The notes under the pieces were generated by a model. The model was not told the DNA's origin and made no database searches. It saw only the letters and a program-made list of their open reading frames with translations. The translations under genes were made by a program, and so were the position numbers. A stretch of 53,670 bases of DNA, taken from Lachnospiraceae bacterium (lineage in GTDB: Bacteria; Bacillota; Clostridia; Lachnospirales; Lachnospiraceae). This document shows, piece after piece, positions 7,654-17,115 of this stretch (positions are counted from its first letter, which is position 1; the number at the start of each line of letters is the position of its first letter). Location of the stretch: positions 1 through 53,670 of the forward strand of contig JAQYAY010000003.1 of assembly GCA_029338735.1 (NCBI GenBank), written 5' to 3'.

Positions 7654-8739
7654 ATGTACAGGAACAGAGTTGCAGCAGCTATAGCGCTGACAACTGTGGC
7701 ATGCACAGCGCTTACAGGATGTGCACCGAAGGATTCAGATGCAGTAATCACGATTGACAATAATGGCAGGACGGACAAGCTCACATATGGATATGTGAAT
7801 TTCGTCTGCAAGTACAATCAGGCGAGAATCGATCAGGTAGATATCCAGTACATGGGCAAGGATTACTGGAGTAAGACAGCGCAGTCTCCGTCATCTTCAG
7901 GATCGGGCTCCTCTTCTGGCAGCAGTAAGACTAATGAAGAGTCTGCCAAGGACTATATCTATCAGAATATCCAGGGCCAGTATATTGCAAAGCAGAATGC
8001 GTCCAAGGCCGGTGTAAAGCTCACTTCCGATGATAAAAAGAAGATAGAACAGGCAGCAAAGAAATTCTTAAGCGATAACACAGATACAGCGATTAAGCAG
8101 GTCGGCGCTACCCAGGAGTACATTGAGGATTATCTCGAGTATGAGACCTACTATGAGAAAGTAAGGAGCAAGGTTGAGGCAGAGGCAGATGATACTGTTA
8201 CTGACAAGGAAGCCAACCAGTCTACATTTAGCTATGCTCTTTTCTCAACGAAGAGTAATTCATCCACGAGTTCATCATCAGGTGATTCGGAGATGTCAGC
8301 TGCTGACAAGGCGAAGCTTAAGGCAAAGGCCGAAAAGGTTGCAGCAGCATCTGATTTTGACAAGGAAGCCAAGGCGGAAAAGGCAGATACATCCACATAT
8401 TCATATACCACAGCAGAGGATCCTGCAGATGACGGTGTAATGGATGAAAAGGTGATCGCAGCCGCTCAGAAGCTGTCTGATGGCGAAGTATCAGATGTCA
8501 TTGAAGTCAAGGACAGAGGATACTATGTCATCCGTATGGACAAGACTCATGATGCAGAGGCCACAGCCAGCAAGAAGAAATCACTTGCCAGCGACAAACG
8601 TGAAGCAGCATTCAACAAGCAGATGGACAGCTGGAAGAAAAATATCAGGTTTACTCTTGATAAAAAACTCTGGAAGCAGATAAAATTCACAGACCTGTTT
8701 TCTGCAAAGCAGGCATCAAGCGGTGACGCAAGTAAATAA
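7654..8739 (+). CDS. PrsA/SurA-like foldase lipoprotein
   Basis: A 361-residue secreted lipoprotein. The N-terminus is a type II signal peptide with lipobox LTGC and acylated Cys23. Residues from about 60 to 175 resemble a SurA/PrsA N-terminal chaperone domain, and about 260-310 a parvulin (PPIC) domain, with LSDGEVSDVIEVKDRGYYVIRM. Two low-complexity serine/glycine linkers (near residues 75-90 and 200-215) separate the parts. It would help exported proteins fold on the outer face of the membrane. The parvulin domain is short, so isomerase activity is uncertain. The site AAAGGAGG precedes the start. Confidence 0.8.
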   Translation: MYRNRVAAAIALTTVACTALTGCAPKDSDAVITIDNNGRTDKLTYGYVNFVCKYNQARIDQVDIQYMGKDYWSKTAQSPSSSGSGSSSGSSKTNEESAKDYIYQNIQGQYIAKQNASKAGVKLTSDDKKKIEQAAKKFLSDNTDTAIKQVGATQEYIEDYLEYETYYEKVRSKVEAEADDTVTDKEANQSTFSYALFSTKSNSSTSSSSGDSEMSAADKAKLKAKAEKVAAASDFDKEAKAEKADTSTYSYTTAEDPADDGVMDEKVIAAAQKLSDGEVSDVIEVKDRGYYVIRMDKTHDAEATASKKKSLASDKREAAFNKQMDSWKKNIRFTLDKKLWKQIKFTDLFSAKQASSGDASK

Positions 8740-8741
8740 AA

Positions 8742-10469
8742 ATGAAATTCGCAGCACACTATTTAGCAGATTATAAAAAGGAGTCATTACTGGCTCCTTT
8801 ATTTAAAATGCTCGAAGCTATCTTCGAGCTGCTAGTGCCTCTTGTGATGGCACGTATCATAGATATCGGTATTGCAAACAGTGATAAGAGCTATATCCTG
8901 AGACAGGGCGGTCTTCTTATTCTGCTTGCTGTGATAGGGCTCACCGTGGCGATCATCGCACAGTGGTATTCAGCCAAGGCGGCCATCAATGCATCGGGAC
9001 GGATGCGGAGCGACCTGTTTTTTCATATCATGAAATTCTCACGTGGCACTCTTGAAAAGGAGGGAACTGCCTCACTTGTCACCCGTATCACCAATGATGT
9101 CAATCAGGTACAGAACGGAATGAATATGTTCCTGCGTCTGTTCCTGCGTTCGCCGTTTATCGTATTCGGCGCTATGATAATGGCTTTTACGGTCGATGTG
9201 AAGGCGGCACTTGTATTCTGCGTAGTGATCCCTGTGCTTGCGCTTGTTGTGTATCTCGTGATGCGTGCGACGCTTCCGAGATTCAGGAAGATTCAGGAAG
9301 GCCTTGAAAAAATTCTCCTGACCGTCAATGAAAATCTCGAGGGTGTCAGAGTCATCAGGGCATTCAGGGTAGAGGGTGCACAGAACAAGAGGTTCAAGGA
9401 TGAGACTTCATCTCTGTACAGCCAGCAGATCGGAGCAGGACGTATATCCGCACTCATGAATCCGGTGACATATGCACTCATCAATCTCGGAATCGCAGCA
9501 GTTCTCTGGATGAGTGGTACCCAGGTGCAGCTCGGCCTTCTGACACAGGGTGAGACAGTAGCGCTCGTGAACTACATGTCGCAGATTCTTGTAGAGCTCA
9601 TAAAGCTCGCCAATCTGATCCTTCTCCTGACACGTGCCGTCTCATCTGCAGGAAGACTTGAAGAGATTTTAAAGACTGAACCTGATGAGAGGACTCATGA
9701 GACAGACACTGACAGTCTTGATGAGGATGCTGCCATAGAATTCGATCATCTGTCATTTACATATCCGGGCAGCCGTGATTACGCACTCTCAGATATTTCT
9801 TTTAAAGTAAAGCCAGGCCAGACGCTTGGAATCATCGGTGGTACAGGATCAGGCAAGAGTTCACTGGTGCGTCTTATAAGGCATGCCTATGATCCCACAG
9901 CAGGGACTATTTCCATAGATGGAAAAGATATCTGCTCTATCTCCGATGATGATATGGTTCATATTGTAGGAAACGTGCCTCAGAGAGCAGAACTTTTTGC
10001 AGGAACGATCAGATACAATCTTAAGCTCGCAAAGCCTGATGCCACAGATGATGAGATGTGGCAGGCACTGGATGCTGCTCAGGCAAAAGAGATTGTAGAG
10101 AAAAAAGAAAAAGGTCTTGATGAGCCTGTACAGCGTGACGGCACGAATTTCTCAGGCGGTCAGAAACAGAGACTCACAATTGCAAGAGCGCTCATCAAGA
10201 AGCCACAGATACTGATCCTCGATGACTCAGCGTCTGCACTTGATATGCTGACAGAACGTCATCTGCGTGATGCGATTGCAGATCTTCCATGGCATCCGAC
10301 CACTATCACAATCTCACAGCGTGCCTCATCTGTCATGAACTGTGACCAGATCCTCGTGCTCGATGGCGGAAAGTGCGCAGGCATCGGTACTTCCCAAGAC
10401 CTCCTGAAGACCTGTCCTATATATCGTGAGATATACTCGACCCAGTTCGAGCTGAAGGAGGACGCATGA
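8742..10469 (+). CDS. ABC exporter half-transporter with degenerate ATPase site
   Basis: A 575-residue fused membrane/ATPase protein (type IV exporter). The six-helix membrane domain fills about residues 15-310. The ATPase domain has Walker A GGTGSGKSS at about 366-373, a canonical-type signature FSGGQKQR at about 469, and Walker B ILILDDSASALD near 490, where the catalytic Glu is Asp. The switch His is Gln (TISQRASS). This is the degenerate-site half of a heterodimeric exporter. The start lies 2 bp after the foldase stop and has only a weak Shine-Dalgarno, suggesting coupling. It overlaps its partner gene by 4 bp. The cargo is unknown. Confidence 0.92.
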   Translation: MKFAAHYLADYKKESLLAPLFKMLEAIFELLVPLVMARIIDIGIANSDKSYILRQGGLLILLAVIGLTVAIIAQWYSAKAAINASGRMRSDLFFHIMKFSRGTLEKEGTASLVTRITNDVNQVQNGMNMFLRLFLRSPFIVFGAMIMAFTVDVKAALVFCVVIPVLALVVYLVMRATLPRFRKIQEGLEKILLTVNENLEGVRVIRAFRVEGAQNKRFKDETSSLYSQQIGAGRISALMNPVTYALINLGIAAVLWMSGTQVQLGLLTQGETVALVNYMSQILVELIKLANLILLLTRAVSSAGRLEEILKTEPDERTHETDTDSLDEDAAIEFDHLSFTYPGSRDYALSDISFKVKPGQTLGIIGGTGSGKSSLVRLIRHAYDPTAGTISIDGKDICSISDDDMVHIVGNVPQRAELFAGTIRYNLKLAKPDATDDEMWQALDAAQAKEIVEKKEKGLDEPVQRDGTNFSGGQKQRLTIARALIKKPQILILDDSASALDMLTERHLRDAIADLPWHPTTITISQRASSVMNCDQILVLDGGKCAGIGTSQDLLKTCPIYREIYSTQFELKEDA

Positions 10470-12199
10470 AAAAAGATACGACATTCAGAAGAGTTCTGAA
10501 ATTACTAAAACCATATACAGCCTGGATCATCCTCTCACTTATCTTTGCACTCGGAACAGTGATATCGACTCTGATGATCCCTATACTCGAGGGTAATGCA
10601 GTAGACCATATCATAGGAAAAGGAAACGTAGATTTTCCGGGATTGTTCAGAGTCTTAAAGCAGATAGCAGCTGTGGCCTGTGCCACTTTTATCTGCCAGT
10701 GGGCAATGAACAGGATCAACAACCATGTGACATACTCAGTTGCAAAGACACTTAGACAGAAGGCATTCGAGAGAATCCTGCGGGTTCCTGTAGGGGTCAT
10801 AGATACACAGAGTCATGGCGATATCGCCAGCCGTATCGTGACAGATGCGGATTCTTTCACAGACGGACTGTTGCTCGGATTCACGCAGCTGTTCACAGGA
10901 GTAATGACGATAGCCGGAACAATCATATTTATGCTGAGGATTCGTGCATCTATAGCACTTGTCGTGATCATAGCAACGCCGGTTTCAATCCTTATTGCCA
11001 GATTCATAGCGAAGAAGAGCTATGATATGTTCAGACAGCAGTCGAAGGACAGAGGCGACCTGACAGAGTATCTCGATGAGAGAATCTCACAGGCAGATCT
11101 GGTAGGAGAGCTCGGAGCAGTTGAGCGCTCTGAGAAAGAGTTCACAGAGAAAAATAACCGTCTCACCAGTTCTGCAGTCAGGGCTACATTCTACTCATCA
11201 CTTACAAACCCATGCACACGATTCGTCAATGCAGTAATATATGCAGCTGTCGGGGTAGTCGGAGCATTTCTTGCAGTCGCAGGGAGTATCTCAGTCGGAG
11301 AACTCACAAGCTTCCTCGGATATGCAAGAGAGTATGCAAGGCCGTTCAATGAGATCACAGGAGTCATCACGGAGATGCAGAATGCAATGGCCTGCGCTGC
11401 CCGTATTTTCGAGATCATAGATGAGAAGCAGGTAGAAGACTGCGATGGAGACTTCAATGGAGAGCCTGAAGGAAAAGTATCAATGGAAGATGTATATTTT
11501 TCCTATGTGCCTGAGAAGCCTCTTATCGAACATCTGAATCTCGAGGTGAATCCAGGAGAAAAGGTCGCAATCGTAGGACCGACAGGAGCCGGCAAGACAA
11601 CTCTCATAAACCTTCTGATGCGATTCTATGATGTGAATAAAGGTGCGGTAAAAGTGGATGGCAGGGATATAAGAACTGTCAGCCGTAATGCCCTGAGAAG
11701 CCGTTTCGGTATGGTGCTGCAGGAGACCTTCCTGTTCACAGGAACGATCAGGGACAATCTGACACTGGGCAAACCGGACGCAACGGATGAAGAGATCATA
11801 GAAGCAGCAAAGGCAGCACATGCGCATGAATTCATCAGACGACTGCCGGAAGGCTATGATACAGTGCTGTCTGCAGAGGGAGGTACCCTGTCACAGGGAC
11901 AGAAACAGCTGCTGTGCATAGCACGACTAATGCTCGCACTCCCGCCGATGCTGATCCTTGATGAGGCGACATCATCGATAGATACGATGACAGAGATGCG
12001 CATCCAGGATGCATTTGCGAAAATGATGAAAGGCCGCACGACCTTCGTAGTAGCTCACCGTCTCCAGACCATCCGTGACGCCGACACGATCCTGTACATG
12101 GAAAACGGTCACGTCCTCGAGCAGGGCTCTCATTCAGAACTGCTCGCCCGCGACGGATATTATGCGAAATTATATAGAAGTCAGTTTAGTGCAAAGTAG
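10466..12199 (+). CDS. ABC exporter half-transporter with catalytic ATPase site
   Basis: The 577-residue partner of the upstream protein. The membrane domain covers about residues 15-320. The ATPase domain has Walker A GPTGAGKTT at about 371, an altered signature LSQGQKQL at about 474, an intact Walker B MLILDEATSSID at about 495, and a normal switch His (VVAHRLQTI). The altered signature faces the degenerate Walker sites of the partner, so the heterodimer has one consensus and one degenerate ATP site, as in TM287/288-type exporters. The ATGA overlap with the upstream gene supports equal production. Confidence 0.93.
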   Translation: MKKDTTFRRVLKLLKPYTAWIILSLIFALGTVISTLMIPILEGNAVDHIIGKGNVDFPGLFRVLKQIAAVACATFICQWAMNRINNHVTYSVAKTLRQKAFERILRVPVGVIDTQSHGDIASRIVTDADSFTDGLLLGFTQLFTGVMTIAGTIIFMLRIRASIALVVIIATPVSILIARFIAKKSYDMFRQQSKDRGDLTEYLDERISQADLVGELGAVERSEKEFTEKNNRLTSSAVRATFYSSLTNPCTRFVNAVIYAAVGVVGAFLAVAGSISVGELTSFLGYAREYARPFNEITGVITEMQNAMACAARIFEIIDEKQVEDCDGDFNGEPEGKVSMEDVYFSYVPEKPLIEHLNLEVNPGEKVAIVGPTGAGKTTLINLLMRFYDVNKGAVKVDGRDIRTVSRNALRSRFGMVLQETFLFTGTIRDNLTLGKPDATDEEIIEAAKAAHAHEFIRRLPEGYDTVLSAEGGTLSQGQKQLLCIARLMLALPPMLILDEATSSIDTMTEMRIQDAFAKMMKGRTTFVVAHRLQTIRDADTILYMENGHVLEQGSHSELLARDGYYAKLYRSQFSAK

Positions 12200-12212
12200 G
12201 CCACGACAACAC

Positions 12213-12240
12213 TTGACAAAAATTTTTTCCTGTATAAAAT
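12213..12240 (+). promoter_or_regulatory. Promoter of murA and the glycosyltransferase genes
   Basis: TTGACA at 12213-12218 and TAAAAT at 12235-12240 with a 16-bp spacer. The short hairpin AAGATTT/AAATCTT follows in the leader at about 12249-12268. Confidence 0.75.
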
Positions 12241-12306
12241 GTTATAGGAAGATTTTTCAATAAATCTTACACAATTGTTACGAAGAAGGAAATACAAGAG
12301 GATTTT

Positions 12307-13602
12307 ATGGCACAGTACGTTATGAAGGGCGGAACTCCGCTCCACGGATCTGTAGACATATCAGGAGCAAAGAACGCTGCACTGGCAATAATAGCAGCGG
12401 CAATAATGGCAGATGAGCCAGTCACTATCAGCAATCTTCCGGACGTGAATGATGTCCGCGTGATGATCGAGGCAATCAGCGAGATCGGGGCAGGAGTAGA
12501 CAGGCTCGATAAGCATACGGTAGTCATCAATGGCTCAACAATCAGAGCACTCACAGTAGACTATGAATATATCAAGAAGATCAGGGCATCATACTATCTG
12601 CTCGGATCTCTTTTAGGCAAATACAAGAAGGCAGAGGTGGCAATGCCGGGTGGATGTGCGATCGGAGCACGTCCGATGGATCTGCATGAGAAGGGATTCC
12701 GTGCGCTCGGAGCTACAGTAGATGAGGGATATGGACTCATTTCAGCAAAGGCTACTGAGCTTCATGGAGCACATATCTATCTGGACAAGGTTTCAGTAGG
12801 AGCCACCATCAATATCATGATGGCAGCTGTACTCGCAGAAGGAAAGACAAGCATCGAAAATGCAGCAAAGGAGCCGCACGTAGTAGATGTAGCCAATTTC
12901 CTCAACAGCATGGGAGCCAATGTCAAGGGAGCAGGAACAGACCTCATCCGTATTACAGGAGTAGAGAGTCTTCATGGCACAGAGTATTCGGTAATTCCTG
13001 ACCAGATCGAGGCTGGGACATTCATGTATGCGGCAGCAGCCACTCATGGTGAGGTCACAGTCAGGAATGTGATCCCGAAGCATCTCGAGGCAACTACTGC
13101 CAAGCTGCTGGAGGCAGGATGCCGTATAGCAGAGGGTGATGATGCAGTCACAGTATCAGCAAAGGATATAGTGCTTCAGCCGACTCAGGTGACGACACTT
13201 CCATATCCTGGATTCCCTACAGATATGCAGCCACAGATGACAGTAGTTCTCGGCCTTGCAGACGGAGTCAGCACAGTTACTGAGAGCATTTTTGACAACA
13301 GATTCAAGTATGTCGCAGAGCTTGCAAGAATGGGAGCATCCATCCGTGTAGAGAGCAATATCGCCATCATCACGGGAGTTGATCACTATACAGGAGCGCA
13401 GGTGGCAGCGCCTGATCTCCGTGCAGGAGCAGCTCTTGTGATCGCAGGACTTGCAGCAGATGGCATCACTACTGTAGATGATATCCATTTCGTTGAGAGA
13501 GGATATGAGGATTTCACGGAGAAGCTTCGTGGAATCGGTGCACAGATAGAGCGTGTCGACAATGATCATGATCTGCGCAAATTTGCTTTTAAGGTATCAT
13601 AA
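12307..13602 (+). CDS. murA: UDP-N-acetylglucosamine 1-carboxyvinyltransferase
   Basis: A 431-residue MurA, which transfers enolpyruvate from PEP to UDP-GlcNAc in the first committed step of peptidoglycan synthesis. Seen: [14 protein letters not shown] at the N-terminus (Lys of KN binds substrate), [14 protein letters not shown] with the active-site Cys at about residue 117 (the fosfomycin target), and the late [10 protein letters not shown] segment. The stop overlaps the start of the next gene (TAATG), so three glycosyltransferase genes are coupled to it. Clostridia often carry two MurA copies; this could be either. Confidence 0.95.
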   Translation: MAQYVMKGGTPLHGSVDISGAKNAALAIIAAAIMADEPVTISNLPDVNDVRVMIEAISEIGAGVDRLDKHTVVINGSTIRALTVDYEYIKKIRASYYLLGSLLGKYKKAEVAMPGGCAIGARPMDLHEKGFRALGATVDEGYGLISAKATELHGAHIYLDKVSVGATINIMMAAVLAEGKTSIENAAKEPHVVDVANFLNSMGANVKGAGTDLIRITGVESLHGTEYSVIPDQIEAGTFMYAAAATHGEVTVRNVIPKHLEATTAKLLEAGCRIAEGDDAVTVSAKDIVLQPTQVTTLPYPGFPTDMQPQMTVVLGLADGVSTVTESIFDNRFKYVAELARMGASIRVESNIAIITGVDHYTGAQVAAPDLRAGAALVIAGLAADGITTVDDIHFVERGYEDFTEKLRGIGAQIERVDNDHDLRKFAFKVS

Positions 13603-14774
13603 TGAAGATAGCATATCTCGAATGGAAATGTTTTAACGGAGAAGCTACAAAGAAAGAGATGAAAGAGCAGGGCTATGAAGTCCTGCCTTTTTTTCATGAA
13701 GGATATAATGATCCTACGTCACAGGAGTTTGTAGATTATTTCCTTGCTTTTGTAAAAGAGAAAAATCCTGATATCATTTTTTCATATAATTTCTTCCCGC
13801 CAGTAGCAGAAGGGGCTCATCAGGCCGGGATTTTGTATGTGTCTGTAAATTACGACAGCCCGTATGTCTATCTGTATTCATATACGATGATGTACGACAC
13901 GAACCGTGTGTATCTGTTTGACTCAGACTGGGTCCGTGAACTCAATGCGGGTGGACTCACGAATGTCTTCTATACAGTACTGCCAGGGAATGTGAATACT
14001 CCTGCCAAGACTGGTGACTATTCATGTGATCTTTCATTTGTCGGAGCTCTGTATAATGAAGAGCATGACTTCTATTCTCGTATGGAACCGAAGCTGGCTC
14101 CATACATGAAGGGATATCTCGAAGGACTCATGAATGCACAGCATCTCGTGTATGGAAGTGATATCATACGGCCTGCGCTCACAGCCGATGTGCTGAATGA
14201 GCTGCATCAGGCACTTCCACTTGACCCGGATCAGACATGCGCCGAGCCGCCATACTACAGATTCCTGACATATGTCATAGACAGGAAGCTCACGAGCAAT
14301 GAAAGGATCAGATACCTCTCAATCCTCGGAGACAGATTTGGGAAAGATCATGAGTTGAATCTATATACACTTGACGCTAAGGCCAGGTTCAGGGGTATTA
14401 AGAATTGTGGTATAGCTGAGTACAATACCATCATGCCACAGGTATTTAATCAGAGCAGGATCAATCTGAATATTACCCTTCGCAGCATTACATCAGGCAT
14501 CCCGCAGAGGTGTATTGATATCATGGCTGATGGCGGATTCCTGCTCACGAATTACCAGCAGGATTTCTTCCTCGATACACTGACAGATGACGGTTCAGCT
14601 GCATTTATTCCGGGAGCGGACTATGATTATTATTCGAGTGAAGAAGAGCTCGCAGACAAGGTGACTTATTACCTGAACCACGATGATGAGAGAAAAGAGA
14701 TAGCCCGGAACGGCCATGAGAAGGTTAAAAAGTTTTATTCACTTGAAAAGATGCTTAAGAGGGTTATTGTATGA
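13602..14774 (+). CDS. CgeB/DUF3880-like glycosyltransferase, first copy
   Basis: A 390-residue protein of the CgeB / DUF3880 plus glycosyltransferase-1-like family. The N-terminal half reads PDIIFSYNFFPPVAEGAHQAGILYVS and LFDSDWVRELNAGGL; the C-terminal half has LSFVGALYNE, NQSRINLNITLRSITSGIPQR and DIMADGGFLLTNYQQD, the donor-binding region of GT-B enzymes. No membrane segment is present, so it is cytoplasmic. The start overlaps the murA stop and the stop overlaps the next copy. Together with the FliD-like gene that follows, flagellin or another surface protein is a possible acceptor; this is inferred from context only. Confidence 0.82.
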   Translation: MKIAYLEWKCFNGEATKKEMKEQGYEVLPFFHEGYNDPTSQEFVDYFLAFVKEKNPDIIFSYNFFPPVAEGAHQAGILYVSVNYDSPYVYLYSYTMMYDTNRVYLFDSDWVRELNAGGLTNVFYTVLPGNVNTPAKTGDYSCDLSFVGALYNEEHDFYSRMEPKLAPYMKGYLEGLMNAQHLVYGSDIIRPALTADVLNELHQALPLDPDQTCAEPPYYRFLTYVIDRKLTSNERIRYLSILGDRFGKDHELNLYTLDAKARFRGIKNCGIAEYNTIMPQVFNQSRINLNITLRSITSGIPQRCIDIMADGGFLLTNYQQDFFLDTLTDDGSAAFIPGADYDYYSSEEELADKVTYYLNHDDERKEIARNGHEKVKKFYSLEKMLKRVIV

Positions 14775-15943
14775 AGGTACTTTTCTACAGATACAGAAGC
14801 ATACTTGAACCGGACATCATCCATACGTTTGAAGAGTTCGGCCTTGAGATCGTACGGTATGAACGTGAGATGACTGTAAAGGATGATACCCCTTCAGAGT
14901 CAGTGAAGCACTTTTCGAAGTTTCTGATGGATCATCCGTGTGATTTTATTTTTTCCATCAATTTCTTTCCTCACGTCTCTGAGGTTGCCCAGATTTTTCA
15001 CCTGAGATATGTGACATGGGTTGTAGATGCACCGGTGCTCGAGCTGTATACGAAGATGATCACGAACAGCTGCAACCGCGTATTTATTTTCGATAAAGCG
15101 CTTTATGATGAGATACATCCGCTGAATCCGGACTGCGTATTCCATCTGCATCTGGCAGGTTCTGTGAGCAGCAGGCAGCAGATAATAGACAATCCTGGTA
15201 AGGGTGCTGACCGCTTTGCACATCCCCTATCTTTTGTTGGAAGCCTCTATTCGGAAAAGGATCCAATGGACCATTCCCACGATCTGGATGATTACACGCG
15301 TGGGTATCTCAATGGTATAATGCGTGCACAGGAGAGGGTGTATGGCTACTATTTCATAGATGATCTGCTGACAGATGAGGTAGTTACAAATCTGAAAAAA
15401 TCACTGCCGGTCTATCAGATCCCGGAGGAAAGCTTTCTGACAGATCGAAAGCTGATGTCGCTTTTCTATATCGGCAATCATATCACTGCGATGGAAAGAG
15501 CAGATACTTTTAAGGCACTCTCTGACAGGACGGACACCTATATCTATACCGGAAGCGATACTTCAGCCATGCCGTATATCCATAACTGCGGTCTTGCCAA
15601 TACGCTTCTGGAAATGCCGCTTATCTTCAACAGATCAGAGATCAATATCAATACGACATCGAAGGCAATCAGGACCGGACTGCCGCTTCGTATTTTTGAT
15701 ATCCTGAGCTGTGGAGGTTTCTGCCTGTCCAATTATCAGGAAGAGATTGCGGAGCTTTTTACACCGGGAGAGGAGATCGTCATGTACTCTTCAATTGAGG
15801 AACTATGCGACCTGGTGGCATACTATCTGGATCATGACAGGGAGCGTGAGGAGATAGCCCGTGCCGGGTATGAGAAGCTTCTGAACAATTATACCTATGA
15901 GATCACCATGCAGCAGTTGTTATACAAGGCGTTTGAGAAATGA
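14771..15943 (+). CDS. CgeB/DUF3880-like glycosyltransferase, second copy
   Basis: Also 390 residues and paralogous to its neighbours on both sides. Shared landmarks: FIFSINFFPHVSEVAQIFHLRYV, LSFVGSLYSEKDP, GYLNGIMRAQERVYG, IFNRSEININTTSKAIRTGLP and DILSCGGFCLSNYQEE. It overlaps both neighbours by 4 bp (ATGA), typical of coupled translation. The sequences have diverged well beyond recent duplication, so each enzyme may add a different sugar or act at a different step. Confidence 0.82.
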   Translation: MKVLFYRYRSILEPDIIHTFEEFGLEIVRYEREMTVKDDTPSESVKHFSKFLMDHPCDFIFSINFFPHVSEVAQIFHLRYVTWVVDAPVLELYTKMITNSCNRVFIFDKALYDEIHPLNPDCVFHLHLAGSVSSRQQIIDNPGKGADRFAHPLSFVGSLYSEKDPMDHSHDLDDYTRGYLNGIMRAQERVYGYYFIDDLLTDEVVTNLKKSLPVYQIPEESFLTDRKLMSLFYIGNHITAMERADTFKALSDRTDTYIYTGSDTSAMPYIHNCGLANTLLEMPLIFNRSEININTTSKAIRTGLPLRIFDILSCGGFCLSNYQEEIAELFTPGEEIVMYSSIEELCDLVAYYLDHDREREEIARAGYEKLLNNYTYEITMQQLLYKAFEK

Positions 15944-17115
15944 AAAAGATACTGATTTACCGCTGGAAAGCATACAACTATGATGATGTAATTGCTGCCT
16001 TTCAGAAGCTGGGATTTGAGACGAAAATCATAAGGCAGAATCTGGACAATTATGATGTGAATGATGAATTTGCAGAGCTGCTGCGCAACGAGATAAAAAA
16101 AGATACCTACGATTTTGTCTTTACGATCAATTACTTCCCGGTGATCTCAGATGTATGTGAAGAACTGTCGATTCCATATGTATCATACAGCTGTGATGCG
16201 CCGCTGATCTCAATGTATCATGAATCAGTGTTCAATGATGTGAACCGTATCTTTCTCTTCGATGCGGATTCAGTCGGGAAGTTCAGGGCGCTTGGAGTGG
16301 GAAACGTTGAATACATTCCGCTAGGCGTGGATCATGAGCGACTCGACAGACAGCTGTCAATGCCATCACCATTTGACAGACAGATGACGGACCTGCTTCA
16401 TGGATCGCTTACCTTTGTCGGGAGCCTCTATGAGAAGAATTCATATGACAGGATTTCACGTGATCTCCCGGACTATCTGAAGGGATATTTCAGCTGTGCG
16501 ATGCAGCTTGAGGCTTCGAAGTTCGGTACAGAGCATATATTTGATGATATCATGACGAGCGACATTGCTGAACAGCTGATGGAGATCTTTTCATTCAGCA
16601 AGTCAGACCGATCTTTTTCTACGCTTCCATTCGTATTCGAGACTACTTCTCTTGGTTTTAAAACCGCGCAGATCCAGAGAAAAAGAGAACTGATCGAACT
16701 GTCAAAGACCCAGCGCGTCTGTGCTTTTACAGAGAGTGATACGGATGACATTTTTTCAGTGAAAAATATGGGCGGAGTCGATTACCGTGTCATGATGCCG
16801 TGGGCCTTTAAAGAGTCTGCGATCAATCTCAATTTTACAATTCCAAATATTCATACCGGAATCCCTCTTCGTGTCTGGGATGTATTGGGGGCAGGCGGCT
16901 TCCTGCTCACGAATCATCAGAGCGAGATGGATTTTATTTTTCATGATGGGGAAGATATGGCCTGGTTTGACTGCGAGGAGGAGCTGATTGACAAGGCTTC
17001 CTACTATATGACACATACGTCGGAACGGGAGAAGATTGCAAAAAAAGGAGCTGCACTCGTTCGTGACGGGCACAGCTTTGTCGACAGAATAAAAATGCTG
17101 ATCGGGAAACTATAG
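15940..17115 (+). CDS. CgeB/DUF3880-like glycosyltransferase, third copy
   Basis: A 391-residue third paralogue. Shared landmarks: FVFTINYFPVISDVCEELSIPYVS, YIPLGVDHERL, LTFVGSLYEKNSY, AINLNFTIPNIHTGIPLR and DVLGAGGFLLTNHQSE. Its PLGVD segment is closer to classical GT4 enzymes than in the other two copies. It ends tail to tail with the minus-strand FliD-like gene: the two stops share the palindrome CTATAG at 17110-17115, and no terminator lies between. Confidence 0.82.
   Translation: MKKILIYRWKAYNYDDVIAAFQKLGFETKIIRQNLDNYDVNDEFAELLRNEIKKDTYDFVFTINYFPVISDVCEELSIPYVSYSCDAPLISMYHESVFNDVNRIFLFDADSVGKFRALGVGNVEYIPLGVDHERLDRQLSMPSPFDRQMTDLLHGSLTFVGSLYEKNSYDRISRDLPDYLKGYFSCAMQLEASKFGTEHIFDDIMTSDIAEQLMEIFSFSKSDRSFSTLPFVFETTSLGFKTAQIQRKRELIELSKTQRVCAFTESDTDDIFSVKNMGGVDYRVMMPWAFKESAINLNFTIPNIHTGIPLRVWDVLGAGGFLLTNHQSEMDFIFHDGEDMAWFDCEEELIDKASYYMTHTSEREKIAKKGAALVRDGHSFVDRIKMLIGKL

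Noticed and set aside
12793-13569. Long antisense frames in murA and many other genes
   Set aside because: They lack ribosome-binding sites and family motifs, and mirror the codon pattern of the true genes on the other strand.
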